Origin: UBA1149 sp963579235
Lineage (GTDB): Bacteria; Desulfobacterota; Binatia; UBA1149
Reading direction: 5' to 3'
DNA length: 49,738 nt
Assembly (NCBI GenBank): GCA_963579235.1
Contig: CAUZFM010000006.1
Coordinates: 1-49,738 of the forward strand
Shown piece by piece: positions 1 to 8,494 of this stretch. The position numbers were made by a program, and so were the translations under genes. Positions within the stretch are counted from its first letter, which is position 1. Every line of letters starts with the position of its first letter. Under the pieces are notes generated by a model, which ran no database searches, was not told where the DNA came from, and saw nothing but the letters and a program-made list of their open reading frames with translations.

Positions 1-2
1 TC

Positions 3-485
3 GGAGAGCCGGTGGCCTGCTGGAAACTCGACGCCGGACGAGTTACTTCGCGACCGGTATCGCCGGTGTTCCACGGTCGCGACCTGTTTGCCCCGGCCGC
101 GGCTGCGCTGGTTTCAGGGGTTGACGCCGGCGACCTGGGTGACCCGGTGGCCGACTTCGAGCGTCTGCAACTGCCTGCGCCGAAATCTGTTGGTGGACAG
201 CTCGAGGGCGAGGTTATACACGTCGATCGTTTCGGCAACATGGTGACCAACATCGCTGCCTCATTCGCAACCGGGCTGCCGGGGACGGGCGAGTTGAAGA
301 CCGCGGCCGGTGGGCTGGTCATCGATGGCTTCAGTCGTTGCTACGCTGACGTGGGCGAGGGCGAGCTGCTGGCTCTAGAGGGCAGCGGCGGCCGACTCGA
401 GCTGGCGCTGCGCGCTGGGTCAGCCGCGGCGCTGCCGGCTATGAGCGGCGTCGGCATGCCCCTGCGCGTGTACCGCAGCGAGTAG
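3..485 (+). CDS. SAM hydroxide adenosyltransferase (DUF62/chlorinase-fluorinase family), C-terminal part
   Basis: This is the end of a gene whose start lies before the window; the reading frame is open from base 3. The family splits S-adenosylmethionine into adenosine and methionine using an activated water or hydroxide. Two family hallmarks are visible: FHGRDLFAPAAAAL, whose His belongs to the Asp-Arg-His set described for this family, and VDRFGNMVTNI in the C-terminal barrel that helps bind the nucleoside. A GTG at position 12 is in frame but cannot be the true start, because the N-terminal catalytic domain with the family Asp and Arg would be missing. It converges on sppA with 15 bases between the stops. 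The family call is firm; which nucleophile it uses cannot be judged from this part. Confidence 0.85.
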   Translation, partial: GEPVACWKLDAGRVTSRPVSPVFHGRDLFAPAAAALVSGVDAGDLGDPVADFERLQLPAPKSVGGQLEGEVIHVDRFGNMVTNIAASFATGLPGTGELKTAAGGLVIDGFSRCYADVGEGELLALEGSGGRLELALRAGSAAALPAMSGVGMPLRVYRSE

Positions 486-500
486 ACTCAGCGAGTTCGG

Positions 501-2207
501 TCAGTTGATGACTGGTAGCGCCGGGGAGAGCAGCTGCACGCCCGGCCGCAAAGCAGCGGCCGGTTCCACCAGCTCGGCTACCCGGCCGAGTAAGGGCGGC
601 AGCTTTACTGTGGATACAACCGATCCACGCAGGCGCGAAAGCCTTTCGCCCAGTTTTTCCCTGCGCGGGTAGTAAACCAGCTCAACAGTGTCGATGTCTT
701 CTATGGCGGCCGCTGTGGCGGCTGCTGCCACAGCCTGCTCAAAGCCGCCGATCTCGTCTACCAGTCCCCGCTCGAGCGCCTGTAGCCCGCTCCACACGCG
801 TCCGCCGCCCACGCTGTCCACGTCGTCTATACCCAGCGACCGGCCCCGGGCCACCCGTCGCAGGAAGAGCTGGTAGGTGCGCTCCATCTGGGTGCGCACC
901 AGTGACAACTCGGCCCTGTCAAAGCCCTTGCTGATGTCCATCAGGCCCGCGTAGCGGCCCCTGGTGAGCGTTTCGCTGCCTATGCCAAGCCTGCCCAGCA
1001 GTCCCGCCACATTGGGCTTGAAGAGCACCACTCCTATCGATCCGGTGATGGACATTCCCTGGGCCAGCACGCGGTCGGCGGCAGAGGCCATGTAGTACCC
1101 GCCCGAGCCCGCGATGTTACCGAGCGAGGCCACCACGGGCGTTGTCCGAGAAGCGGCTCGCACCAGTCTCCAGACCTGGTCCGACGCCTGTGCCGAACCG
1201 CCGGGGCTGTCTACGCGCAAGACGATGGCCTTTACGCCGTCGGCCAGGGCCTCGTCAAAAGCCCGCGCCAGGGTGTCGGCTCCAACCGACGCACCGGTTA
1301 CTCCACCGGCCCTGCTCTCCCCGCTGACGATGTTGCCCGCGGCGTGGATGACGGCCACCCGTTCGCCGCCGCCGAGTCCGAGCGACGACGCGCTCACGCG
1401 CCTGTAGTCTTCTTCGTAGACCAGGGGAGGTGAGGGTCCGCCGGCTGGGTTTTCGCGCAATTGGTCAATGTGGCGCACGCCGTCGGCGAGACCCGAATCC
1501 ATGAAGGCTTCGGGCGATGCCGGGCACGCGTCCACCACGGCGGGCACCTCGCCGGGCTGGAGTCCGCGCGACAAAGCGATCGACACGCCGAACTGCGCGT
1601 AGAGATCGTCGAGCAGAAAGTCCGCGGCTTCGCGGTGGGCCGCCGACATGCCCCTGCGGCCCATCATGTCACCCATCGATTTATATTCGCGGATCTGCTC
1701 GACCTCCATGTCGATGTCGATCTTCTCCCAGACGCCTCCCAGGAAGACGAAGTGCGCTGCCATGCCGTTGAGCATGGCCGAGGATCCGGGGGGCAGGTAC
1801 AACTCGTCAGCCGCCGAAGCGATGAAGTACTCCCTGTTACTACCGAACGACCCACTGTCGAGCAGCGACACGACTTTCTTACCGGCGTCCTGCAGGCCGG
1901 CCAGCGACGCGCGGATTTCCTGGGCCTGGGCCCAGCCCAGTTCGGTGTTCTGTACGCGCAGCAGCACCCCGTCGATGCGCTCGTCGTGGCGGGCCTTGTG
2001 CAGGGTGGCGAGCAGGTCGAGAAAAGCCGGTCGGTCGTCGAGCAGCCGGTCAAGGGCGTCACGCCCAGGCGGGAGCTCGGCGTAGTTGCCCTCGAGGTCG
2101 ATCACGAGATAGCTGCCCTTGGGCACGTCCGGCTCCGAGTCACGGAGAAGGACGAAAACAGCTAGGACCAGTAAGGCAAGTACGATCCATCGTTTCTTGA
2201 TGCGCAT
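501..2207 (-). CDS. sppA: Signal peptide peptidase SppA, 67K type
   Basis: A 568-residue membrane-anchored protease of family S49 that degrades cleaved signal peptides at the periplasmic face of the inner membrane. The start MRIKKRW is chosen because GGAG lies six bases upstream; a longer in-frame reading to 2237 has no such site. A positively charged N-terminus and one hydrophobic helix (about residues 7-21) form the anchor. Two tandem S49 repeats are present, as in the long enterobacterial form (about 618 residues). The Ser-Lys dyad is intact: Lys176 in REYKSMG matches the E. coli YKS lysine, and Ser368 in AGSGGYY matches the E. coli ASGGYW serine. TGSIGVV follows as expected. It is divergent from the next gene, with 182 bases between the starts. 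Confidence 0.92.
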   Translation of the reverse strand: MRIKKRWIVLALLVLAVFVLLRDSEPDVPKGSYLVIDLEGNYAELPPGRDALDRLLDDRPAFLDLLATLHKARHDERIDGVLLRVQNTELGWAQAQEIRASLAGLQDAGKKVVSLLDSGSFGSNREYFIASAADELYLPPGSSAMLNGMAAHFVFLGGVWEKIDIDMEVEQIREYKSMGDMMGRRGMSAAHREAADFLLDDLYAQFGVSIALSRGLQPGEVPAVVDACPASPEAFMDSGLADGVRHIDQLRENPAGGPSPPLVYEEDYRRVSASSLGLGGGERVAVIHAAGNIVSGESRAGGVTGASVGADTLARAFDEALADGVKAIVLRVDSPGGSAQASDQVWRLVRAASRTTPVVASLGNIAGSGGYYMASAADRVLAQGMSITGSIGVVLFKPNVAGLLGRLGIGSETLTRGRYAGLMDISKGFDRAELSLVRTQMERTYQLFLRRVARGRSLGIDDVDSVGGGRVWSGLQALERGLVDEIGGFEQAVAAAATAAAIEDIDTVELVYYPRREKLGERLSRLRGSVVSTVKLPPLLGRVAELVEPAAALRPGVQLLSPALPVIN

Positions 2208-2389
2208 GTATACTCCGCCGGGAATCTTCGCCGCCAATCACTCCAGGGCCTGCTGTCTCCCGGCCGGACCACGGCAGGCCCTTCCTTGTATCACAGCTGG
2301 CCGGCAGTGACGCGTTTGCGGGCCGGCCCTGCAAACCGGGATCGTGGTGGCGGGCTGCTGCCGACGGTGTGATCTGCTAGTCTCGCGGG

Positions 2390-3457
2390 GTGTCACGGGA
2401 GCTTATAAGCGTTGAACTGGGCTCGGTGTCGGGTTACGAGGCCTGGCGGGCTGAACTACTGGCTGCCACCCTGGCGGCCGACCTGGGCTGCGCCTGGCTG
2501 CTGACCTGGACCCGCAGTGAGCAGGGAGTGAGCCTGGGGCGATTCCACCGGCGCGCCGAGGGTGCCGAGTACATTGAGCGACGCTTGACGGGAGGACGAA
2601 ATCTACCCGCGGGGCCAGGCGTACAGGAATTTGCTTTCGTGCTGCCATCGGTGGACTGGCTCGACGAGGGAGCTGGCGGCCTTGGACCGGGGCAGGTACT
2701 TAACCGGGCGCTCAGGCCCCTGCTCGCTTGTCTCAGGGCAGAGTTATCGAGCCGCTCCGGGCTTGAGCCGTTCTACCCGGGCCGCGAGCTCGTCACCGTC
2801 GACTCCAGGCCCGTGGCCCACGCAGCGTTTTCTGTTCTTGCTGACGGGGTCTGCGTCGTCGAACAGATGTTGTTCACGGCCGAGGCGCCAGGCGTGGTTG
2901 ACTCGTTGCTCGAGCGGCTGGATCCCGCTGGAGTAACCGGCCAGGCGCTGGGTGGACTCGACGCGGGCTGCAGCCTTGCCCAACTCGGCGTTGATTCGCA
3001 GATAGACTGGGCCCGGCTGGTGGCGCTGGAGTCCGCCAGCGTTTTTGCCTGCAAGCTGTCGCCGGGCTCGCTGCCCGGGCAAGGGCTCACGGCCGACGCT
3101 TCGGCCTGGGACTGCTTCCAACGCGAGCGAGGCAGTCTTACTGCCGGGCGGCTGCTGGCTGCCGGCCCGTCCATGCTGGGCATGCTCGAGTGCAGCGGGG
3201 TTGGCCCGGGCACGGAGGGAGGGGCACCCGCGGGGCAGGGCGATGTCGCACTGTCGGGCATAGAGATATGCGGAGACCTGCTGGCACCGTTTCACTTGAT
3301 CGACCAGGTTGAGCAAGCCCTCGAGGGTTGCCCGCCTGTTGTTTCCGAGATCGCGAGCAGGATAGAGCAGCTGACATCCTCGACGGGCGGATTTATCCTC
3401 GGCTGTGACAACAGCGGAGAAAACGCGCTCGCCGCCCTGCTGGCGCGCTGCGCGTGA
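2390..3457 (+). CDS. Divergent lipoate-protein ligase A-like protein lacking the catalytic lysine
   Basis: A 355-residue protein (GTG start) that can be read along the LplA fold. GVSLGRF matches the VIGRYQ strand, ERRLTGGR (about 63-70) matches the RRxSGGG lipoate loop, PGVQEFAFVLP matches the LGN..F strand, GRELVTVD (131-138) matches the ND(L)VV strand, and GVCVVEQMLF matches the HHGTLL strand. A C-terminal stretch with GDLLAP and LEGCP resembles the LplA accessory domain. Two active-site changes stand out: the lysine of the gxRKxSGSA motif, which contacts the lipoyl adenylate, is replaced by Pro141 in DSRPVAHAAF, and the third Gly of the GGG loop is Arg70. By inference it is not a normal ligase; it may bind lipoate or a related cofactor. 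It precedes a HIT protein by 54 bases. The alignment was made by eye. Confidence 0.55.
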   Translation: MSRELISVELGSVSGYEAWRAELLAATLAADLGCAWLLTWTRSEQGVSLGRFHRRAEGAEYIERRLTGGRNLPAGPGVQEFAFVLPSVDWLDEGAGGLGPGQVLNRALRPLLACLRAELSSRSGLEPFYPGRELVTVDSRPVAHAAFSVLADGVCVVEQMLFTAEAPGVVDSLLERLDPAGVTGQALGGLDAGCSLAQLGVDSQIDWARLVALESASVFACKLSPGSLPGQGLTADASAWDCFQRERGSLTAGRLLAAGPSMLGMLECSGVGPGTEGGAPAGQGDVALSGIEICGDLLAPFHLIDQVEQALEGCPPVVSEIASRIEQLTSSTGGFILGCDNSGENALAALLARCA

Positions 3458-3511
3458 GACCACCGACGCTGCCGATTGCGCCCGTGCCCGTGGCGTGGCA
3501 TTGACGGCTGC

Positions 3512-3856
3512 ATGGCGGACTGTCTTTTCTGTTCCATCGGTGCTGGTGACGTCCCGGCCGAGAAGGTTTACGAGGACGACCAGCTGTTTGCGATCCGCGA
3601 CATAAATCCGGTCGCGCCGCTGCACCTGTTGCTCATTCCCCGCAAGCACATCGCTACCATACTCGACTTCGAGGAAGCCGACAGTGCCCTGGTGGCTGGT
3701 ATCTATCGCCTCGCGGCTCGCCTTGCCGCTGAAAACGAGCTCAGTGACAACGGCTACCGCGTGGTCGCCAACTGCAAGAGCGACGGCGGGCAGACAGTTT
3801 ACCACGTACACTTTCACCTGCTGGGTGGACGCGCGATGGCGTGGCCGCCGGGCTGA
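3512..3856 (+). CDS. HIT family purine nucleoside phosphoramidase (HinT-like)
   Basis: A 114-residue histidine-triad protein. The HINT branch hydrolyses AMP-lysine and other adenosine phosphoramidates. The triad HVHFH (His98, His100, His102) sits at the C-terminus in the usual context VYHVHFHLLGG, and the N-terminal CLFCSI pair matches the family. Length fits HINT (about 110-126). The ATG at 3512 is chosen because the protein then begins MADCLFCSI as HINT proteins do; an in-frame extension to 3476 adds nothing conserved. No strong ribosome site is visible. The next gene begins 23 bases downstream of the stop, so the two are probably co-transcribed. Confidence 0.92.
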   Translation: MADCLFCSIGAGDVPAEKVYEDDQLFAIRDINPVAPLHLLLIPRKHIATILDFEEADSALVAGIYRLAARLAAENELSDNGYRVVANCKSDGGQTVYHVHFHLLGGRAMAWPPG

Positions 3857-3879
3857 GCAGGAGGACGCAGGGCAAGGGC

Positions 3880-4569
3880 ATGCTGGGCGCTGTTATTTTT
3901 GATTTCGACGGGGTGATTGCCGACGACGAGGGCCTGCACCTGGCTGGTTTCAGGCACGCGCTGTTGTCGCTGGGCATGGAAATCAGCGACGAGGATTATT
4001 ACCAACGCTACGTGGGCTACGACGACCGCGACGGCTTCACCGTGATCTTCCGTGATCGGGGAGTGAGCCTGGACGAAGAAGCCCTGCTCGGATTGATGGC
4101 CGATAAGGCCGCCGAGTTTGAGCGCCTGGCGGCGGGTGGCACTCGCCTCTTTGATGGTGTCGAAGAGCTGATCTCTGCCCTGGCCGAAGCGGGCGTGCCC
4201 CTGGCCATCGGCTCGGGAGCGCTTGGCAATGAAATACGGATGGTGCTGGCGCAATCCGGGTTGGCCGATCGCTTTGAGGTCATCGTATCGGCCGAGGACG
4301 TATCGGCGGGCAAGCCCGACCCGGAGACCTACGACAGGGCCCGACGCTTGTTGCAGAAGGGGGCTGGCCGCGAGGCCGGCGCTGGCATAGCGGCCGAGAA
4401 CTGCGTGGTCATAGAAGACACGACTGCCGGCCTGGCCTCGGCCCGGTCAGCCGGTATGCATACGCTGGCGGTGACCAACACTTTTGCGGCCGCGAGCCTG
4501 GACGCCGACCTGGTGGTCGATAGCCTGGCCGATGTCAGCGTTGAGACCCTGCGTGGCCTGCTGGCTTAG
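3880..4569 (+). CDS. HAD-superfamily phosphatase, beta-phosphoglucomutase-like subgroup
   Basis: A 229-residue haloacid dehalogenase-fold enzyme. Motif I is VIFDFDGVIADDE (Asp8 nucleophile, Asp10 acid/base), motif II is GSGALGNE, the motif III lysine lies in AGKPDPETYD, and motif IV is VVIEDTTAGLASARSAGM. The insert after motif I is an alpha-helical cap, as in sugar-phosphate phosphatases and phosphoglucomutases of this group. The ATG at 3880 places the first strand at the N-terminus; an upstream GTG at 3841 would overlap the HIT gene and is less likely. Substrate cannot be read from sequence; phosphoglycolate phosphatase or a sugar phosphatase are the usual options. Confidence 0.85.
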   Translation: MLGAVIFDFDGVIADDEGLHLAGFRHALLSLGMEISDEDYYQRYVGYDDRDGFTVIFRDRGVSLDEEALLGLMADKAAEFERLAAGGTRLFDGVEELISALAEAGVPLAIGSGALGNEIRMVLAQSGLADRFEVIVSAEDVSAGKPDPETYDRARRLLQKGAGREAGAGIAAENCVVIEDTTAGLASARSAGMHTLAVTNTFAAASLDADLVVDSLADVSVETLRGLLA

Positions 4570-4629
4570 GCGACCGGGCCGTGGAACCGTCGTGGTATCG
4601 GATACCGGACAGGGCGTGAGGCAATAGGC

Positions 4630-4866
4630 GTGGGTAAAAACAGCAACGGCGAAATCCTGGGGCAGATAGCTATTTCGCATGAGATCTTTGTTGAGCTCAT
4701 GGACCGCCGTTTGCCCGAGCTCGAGGCGGAAGACCTCGAGCGTTACTTCGTGGCCCTGAGTAATTTACTGGGAATGCTCGAGGACGATGAAAAAGAACTG
4801 CGGCAGGTGGCCCGCGAAATGGCAGCAGAGGCCATGACGCTGCTGTTGGACGAGCTGGCGCGATGA
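4630..4866 (+). CDS. Small acidic helical protein of unknown function
   Basis: A 78-residue protein with a GTG start (VGKNSNGEIL as codons). It is rich in Glu, Asp and Leu, and predicted by eye to be almost all helix, for example YFVALSNLLGMLEDDEKELR. No Cys, signal peptide or membrane segment is present. I do not recognise a family. It lies 60 bases after the HAD gene on the same strand. After the stop a short GCCGG/CCGGC stem (near 4872-4886) and an isolated T8 run (4922-4929) lie in the 104-base convergent gap before degP; neither forms a clear terminator. Confidence 0.5.
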   Translation: MGKNSNGEILGQIAISHEIFVELMDRRLPELEAEDLERYFVALSNLLGMLEDDEKELRQVAREMAAEAMTLLLDELAR

Positions 4867-4970
4867 AGCCGGGGGCCGGCATCCAGCCGGACTCGCATGT
4901 CGTGGTATTGCAGGCGGCGGCGTTTTTTTTGGCGTAGCGGGATCCGCTGTTCTCGGCGTCAAGGAATCTT

Positions 4971-6404
4971 TCAGAATTTGCGTTCCAAGGGCAGTGTTAC
5001 GCGGTAGACATTGCGCCCCCTTACGACCGACACCAGCACCGCGTTGCTGTTGCGCAGTGCCGCAAGACGGCGGCGAAAAGCGTCGCGGTCGGGCACCTGG
5101 CGACCGCCGAGCGAGCTTATACCGTCGCCTGGCCTGATGCCGATTTCGGCCGCCGGGCTGCCTTCTCTCACCGCCGAAACAGCAAGCGGTCCGCCCTTGC
5201 GTTCCACCAGCTTCAGCCCGAGCCCCTGCCACGCCAACCGGTCTATCCGCTCGGCCGGGTATACTGCTACCTGCAGTTTCAGCGAGCGCAGCACCCCGTC
5301 GTTGAACACGCCCACCTCGAGGGTTTCGCCGGCCGTGCGGCCGGCCAACTGGGCCTGGTACTGGGCCATGTTGTGCACCTTGTCGCCGTCTATCGCGCCT
5401 ATGATGTCGCCCGCTGCCAGGCCGGCCTCTGCGGCCGGGCTGTCCTTTTCTACGCCCGAGACAAGCACTCCCCCGTCGCTGTCTACACCCAGATGAAAGG
5501 CGATCTCTCCGGTGAGACCCTGCACCTTCAGCCCCAGCCACGCCGGCTGAACCGAGCCGTAGTTGAGGATCTGCTCGACCACGATTCTGACTTTCGCGCT
5601 GGGAATGGCAAAGCCTATTCCCTCGCCGTCTCGGTGTATGGCCGTGTTGATGCCCAGCAAGCGTCCTTCCACGTCCACCAGCGGCCCACCCGAGTTGCCG
5701 GGGTTGATCGAAGCGTCGGTCTGCAGCAGGTCGTGGTACACGAGCCTGCCGGCGTTTATCGTTCGCCCGGAAGCGCTGATGACCCCGGTTGTCACGCTGT
5801 GCGACAGTCCGAAGGGGTTGCCTATGGCCACGACGGTTTCGCCGATCATCACCGAGTCGTCCGATGGCAGCGGGACAAAGGGCAGGGGGGTGTCGCTGTC
5901 GATGTGAAGCACGGCGAGGTCGGAATCCGAGTCGGCTCCCTGCAGGCTGGCTTCGAACTCTCTGCCGTCAGCCATCAGTACGCGTATCGAGGTGGCTCGC
6001 AGGATGACGTGCTCGTTGGTGACTATGGTGCCGTCGGCATCAACGAGCAGGCCCGATCCCAGTGAGCTTCGCTTCTGCCGTCGTGAGCGCGGCTGCATCT
6101 CGCCGAAGAATTGGGAGAAGAAATCATCGGAAAACGGGTCGCTGAAAAACGGCGAACGACGTCCCAGCGGGGATTCTACTATGGTCTCGGTGTAGATATT
6201 GACTACCGCGGGGCTGACCTTCTCTATGGCCTCGACCACCGGTGTGCGCCTGACGCTGCGGCCCGGCGAAGCCTTGCCCGCCTTGCCGGCGTCGGCCACG
6301 GCGGGGGCGAAGGCGGGAAGGACCACCGCGGCCGCGAGCGTGAGCATGAGCAATCGCTGCGCGAGCGCGACAGGCGGCCGGTATGTCGGGCTGATCAATC
6401 GCAC
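4971..6404 (-). CDS. DegP/HtrA-family periplasmic serine protease with two PDZ domains
   Basis: A 477-residue S1C protease and chaperone of the envelope. An N-terminal signal sequence (core LLMLTLAAAVVLPAF) is followed by a disordered stretch, then the trypsin-like domain with an intact triad: His132 (TNEHVIL), Asp162 (SDLAVLHI) and Ser238 (NPGNSGGP). Two PDZ domains follow (about 290-380 and 385-470), both with GDGI/GDII-type ligand loops. The start is uncertain: a GTG at 6404 overlaps the rnr stop by 10 bases, and a TTG at 6398 overlaps it as TTGA. Both imply translational coupling to rnr, and neither has a strong ribosome site. It ends the leftward block that begins with the methylmalonyl-CoA decarboxylase genes. 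Confidence 0.9.
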   Translation of the reverse strand: MRLISPTYRPPVALAQRLLMLTLAAAVVLPAFAPAVADAGKAGKASPGRSVRRTPVVEAIEKVSPAVVNIYTETIVESPLGRRSPFFSDPFSDDFFSQFFGEMQPRSRRQKRSSLGSGLLVDADGTIVTNEHVILRATSIRVLMADGREFEASLQGADSDSDLAVLHIDSDTPLPFVPLPSDDSVMIGETVVAIGNPFGLSHSVTTGVISASGRTINAGRLVYHDLLQTDASINPGNSGGPLVDVEGRLLGINTAIHRDGEGIGFAIPSAKVRIVVEQILNYGSVQPAWLGLKVQGLTGEIAFHLGVDSDGGVLVSGVEKDSPAAEAGLAAGDIIGAIDGDKVHNMAQYQAQLAGRTAGETLEVGVFNDGVLRSLKLQVAVYPAERIDRLAWQGLGLKLVERKGGPLAVSAVREGSPAAEIGIRPGDGISSLGGRQVPDRDAFRRRLAALRNSNAVLVSVVRGRNVYRVTLPLERKF

Positions 6405-8482
6405 GGTTCGAAGTCTATACGCCGCCTCGCGACGTCGATGGAAACCACCCGCACGCGGGCGCGGTCCCCTGGCCTGGCGGTCCACTTGCCGTCGCGGCTG
6501 ATCAGTTCCATTCGGTCGGCATCGTGATCCACGTAGTAGTCCAGTCGAGACAAGGGTACCAGTCCTTCAATGCCAGTATCATCCAGGCGCACGTAGTAGC
6601 CGTGCGGAGCCACGCCGCTGACGGTACCGTCAAAGCGCGAGCCGATGTGTGCACCGAGGTAGATGGCCCAAGCGGCGCGGGTCACGCTGCGTTCGAGCGC
6701 CTCGGCCCGGCGTTCGAGGAGCGAGCAGTCCACTGACATCGACTCAATGGCCGCCTTTCCCGGTCGCGAATCGGCGCGCCCGCTCATCCGGGCCACCAGT
6801 GCACGGTGCACCAGCAGGTCGGGGTATCGCCGTATGGGTGAGGTGAAATGCGTGTAGCAGGGGCTGGCCAGGCCGAAGTGCTGGTCCTTGTACGCGGTGT
6901 AGCGCGCGCGCATCATCGATCTCAATATCATCAGGCTCACCTGGGCCGAGCCCGGCAGCTGGGTGGCCTTATCCAGCAGGGCCTGCAGGTCGGCCGGCTT
7001 GATGTTTTCGGGGGCAGTGTCCAGCCGCAGACCCATGGCGGGCAGGCGCGAGGCAAGCGATATCATAGCCGCCTGGTCAGGGCGCTCGTGCACGCGGTAA
7101 GGAAAAGCCGGCCCCTCTCGGTCGAGTTTGTCGGCGACCGTCTCGTTGGCAGCCAGCATGAAATCCTCGATGAGAAGGTGGGCCGCCAGCCGTGGCCGGT
7201 TGACGATAACGTCCGGGTCACCGTTGTCGTTGACCTGTACCTGGCTTTCGGGGAGGTCCAGCTCCAGTGATCCGCGTTTGCGCCGGGCTGTCCTCATGGC
7301 GACAGAGCAGCACTGCATCTGCCCGAGCATCTCGGCTGTCGCGCTGTCGATATCCCCCGACTGCCCGTCGAGACAGTCCTGCACCGACTGGTAGGTGAGT
7401 CTCGCCTTGCTGCGTATGATACTGCGTGCGAAAGTGGCGTCGGTGACCTCGCCGCTGCTGCTTATGGTCATCTCGACCGAGACGGTCAGCCGGTCTCGGT
7501 CCGGGCGCAGGCTGGCAAGGTCGGTGGAGATTCGTTCCGGCAGCATGGGCACGGCATAGCCCGGAAAATAAACGCTGGTGCCCCTGTCGAAGGCCTCGGC
7601 GTCGAGCTTGCTACCGTCCTTGACGTACCAGGACACGTCGGCGATGGCCACGCAGAGCAGCCAGCCCTTACCCTTGCGCGATAGGCAGATAGCGTCGTCA
7701 AAATCCCTGGCGTCGGCCCCGTCTATGGTCACGAAGTGACTGTCCCTGAGGTCGAGTCGTCCCTCGGCGTCCCTGTCGCCGGGTTCACGAAAACGCTCGG
7801 CCTCGGCCAGCACCTCGTCGCTGAACTCAACCGGCAGCGAAGCCTCGGTGCAGGCGATGGCTATCTCCCTGTCCAGCGGGCCACGGCTTTCAACCTCGCC
7901 ATCGATGCGTACCTCTATGTTGCTGTGCCGGCCCGGGTAGCGGCTTATGGTGGCCTTGAGCAGGCAGCCGGGCCGCGCGCGGGGGCTGTCGTGGGCAAGC
8001 CGGACCTCGTAGTCTATGGCGTGGTCGGTGGGAATGAACACGCTGCGGTTGCGCGTCGACATCTCCCCGGTGATGACCTTGCGGCCTCGTTCAAGCACGC
8101 TGTGTATGGCCGCGTTCACCGGCCTACGGGTACTCCTGGACAGCGGTTCGGCCAGCACGAGGTCGCCGTCCATGGCGGGCCTCAGCGCGTTAGCCGACAC
8201 GCGCAACGCGTCCTGTGAAGCGTCCAAGGGGATGATAAGGGCGTCGCGACTACGGCGTCTTACCCTGCCGGCCACCAGTCCGAGTTTGCCGGTGAGCCCC
8301 ACGCGGGACTTTTGGTGCAGCAGTTCGCCGCGCCTGGCCAGCGAGGCCAGGGCCTCTTCGAACTCGGCCGGCTCAAGCCCGGTGCTCGCCTTGAGCTCGG
8401 CCACCGGGGTGTAGCGCTTGCGCGATTTACGCAGTCGCGCGAGGACGACTGCTTCGTTGTCGGGCTTTTCTTTCTTTCTCAC
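6395..8482 (-). CDS. rnr: Ribonuclease R (RNB-family 3'-5' exoribonuclease)
   Basis: A 695-residue processive exoribonuclease of the RNase II/R family, somewhat shorter than E. coli RNase R (813). Order of parts: an N-terminal winged-helix segment (about 8-55), cold-shock OB domains, the RNB catalytic core with TIDGADARDFDDAI, whose Asp residues bind magnesium, and a C-terminal S1 domain (FDGTVSGVAPHGYYV, then EGLVPLSRL). The lysine-rich tail seen in enterobacterial RNase R is absent. The start is GTG with an AAAGAAAG coding run just after it. It begins 12 bases after the arginine decarboxylase stop and its own stop overlaps the degP start, so the genes are likely co-transcribed. Confidence 0.95.
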   Translation of the reverse strand: MRKKEKPDNEAVVLARLRKSRKRYTPVAELKASTGLEPAEFEEALASLARRGELLHQKSRVGLTGKLGLVAGRVRRRSRDALIIPLDASQDALRVSANALRPAMDGDLVLAEPLSRSTRRPVNAAIHSVLERGRKVITGEMSTRNRSVFIPTDHAIDYEVRLAHDSPRARPGCLLKATISRYPGRHSNIEVRIDGEVESRGPLDREIAIACTEASLPVEFSDEVLAEAERFREPGDRDAEGRLDLRDSHFVTIDGADARDFDDAICLSRKGKGWLLCVAIADVSWYVKDGSKLDAEAFDRGTSVYFPGYAVPMLPERISTDLASLRPDRDRLTVSVEMTISSSGEVTDATFARSIIRSKARLTYQSVQDCLDGQSGDIDSATAEMLGQMQCCSVAMRTARRKRGSLELDLPESQVQVNDNGDPDVIVNRPRLAAHLLIEDFMLAANETVADKLDREGPAFPYRVHERPDQAAMISLASRLPAMGLRLDTAPENIKPADLQALLDKATQLPGSAQVSLMILRSMMRARYTAYKDQHFGLASPCYTHFTSPIRRYPDLLVHRALVARMSGRADSRPGKAAIESMSVDCSLLERRAEALERSVTRAAWAIYLGAHIGSRFDGTVSGVAPHGYYVRLDDTGIEGLVPLSRLDYYVDHDADRMELISRDGKWTARPGDRARVRVVSIDVARRRIDFEPCD

Positions 8483-8494
8483 GCCGATGGGTTC

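Noticed and set aside
2744..3817. A 357-codon open frame on the minus strand opposite the LplA-like and HIT genes
   Set aside because: It covers parts of two plus-strand genes with recognisable motifs and shows only low-complexity composition.
4922..4929. T8 run after the small acidic protein as an intrinsic terminator
   Set aside because: No stable stem lies immediately before it on the plus strand.
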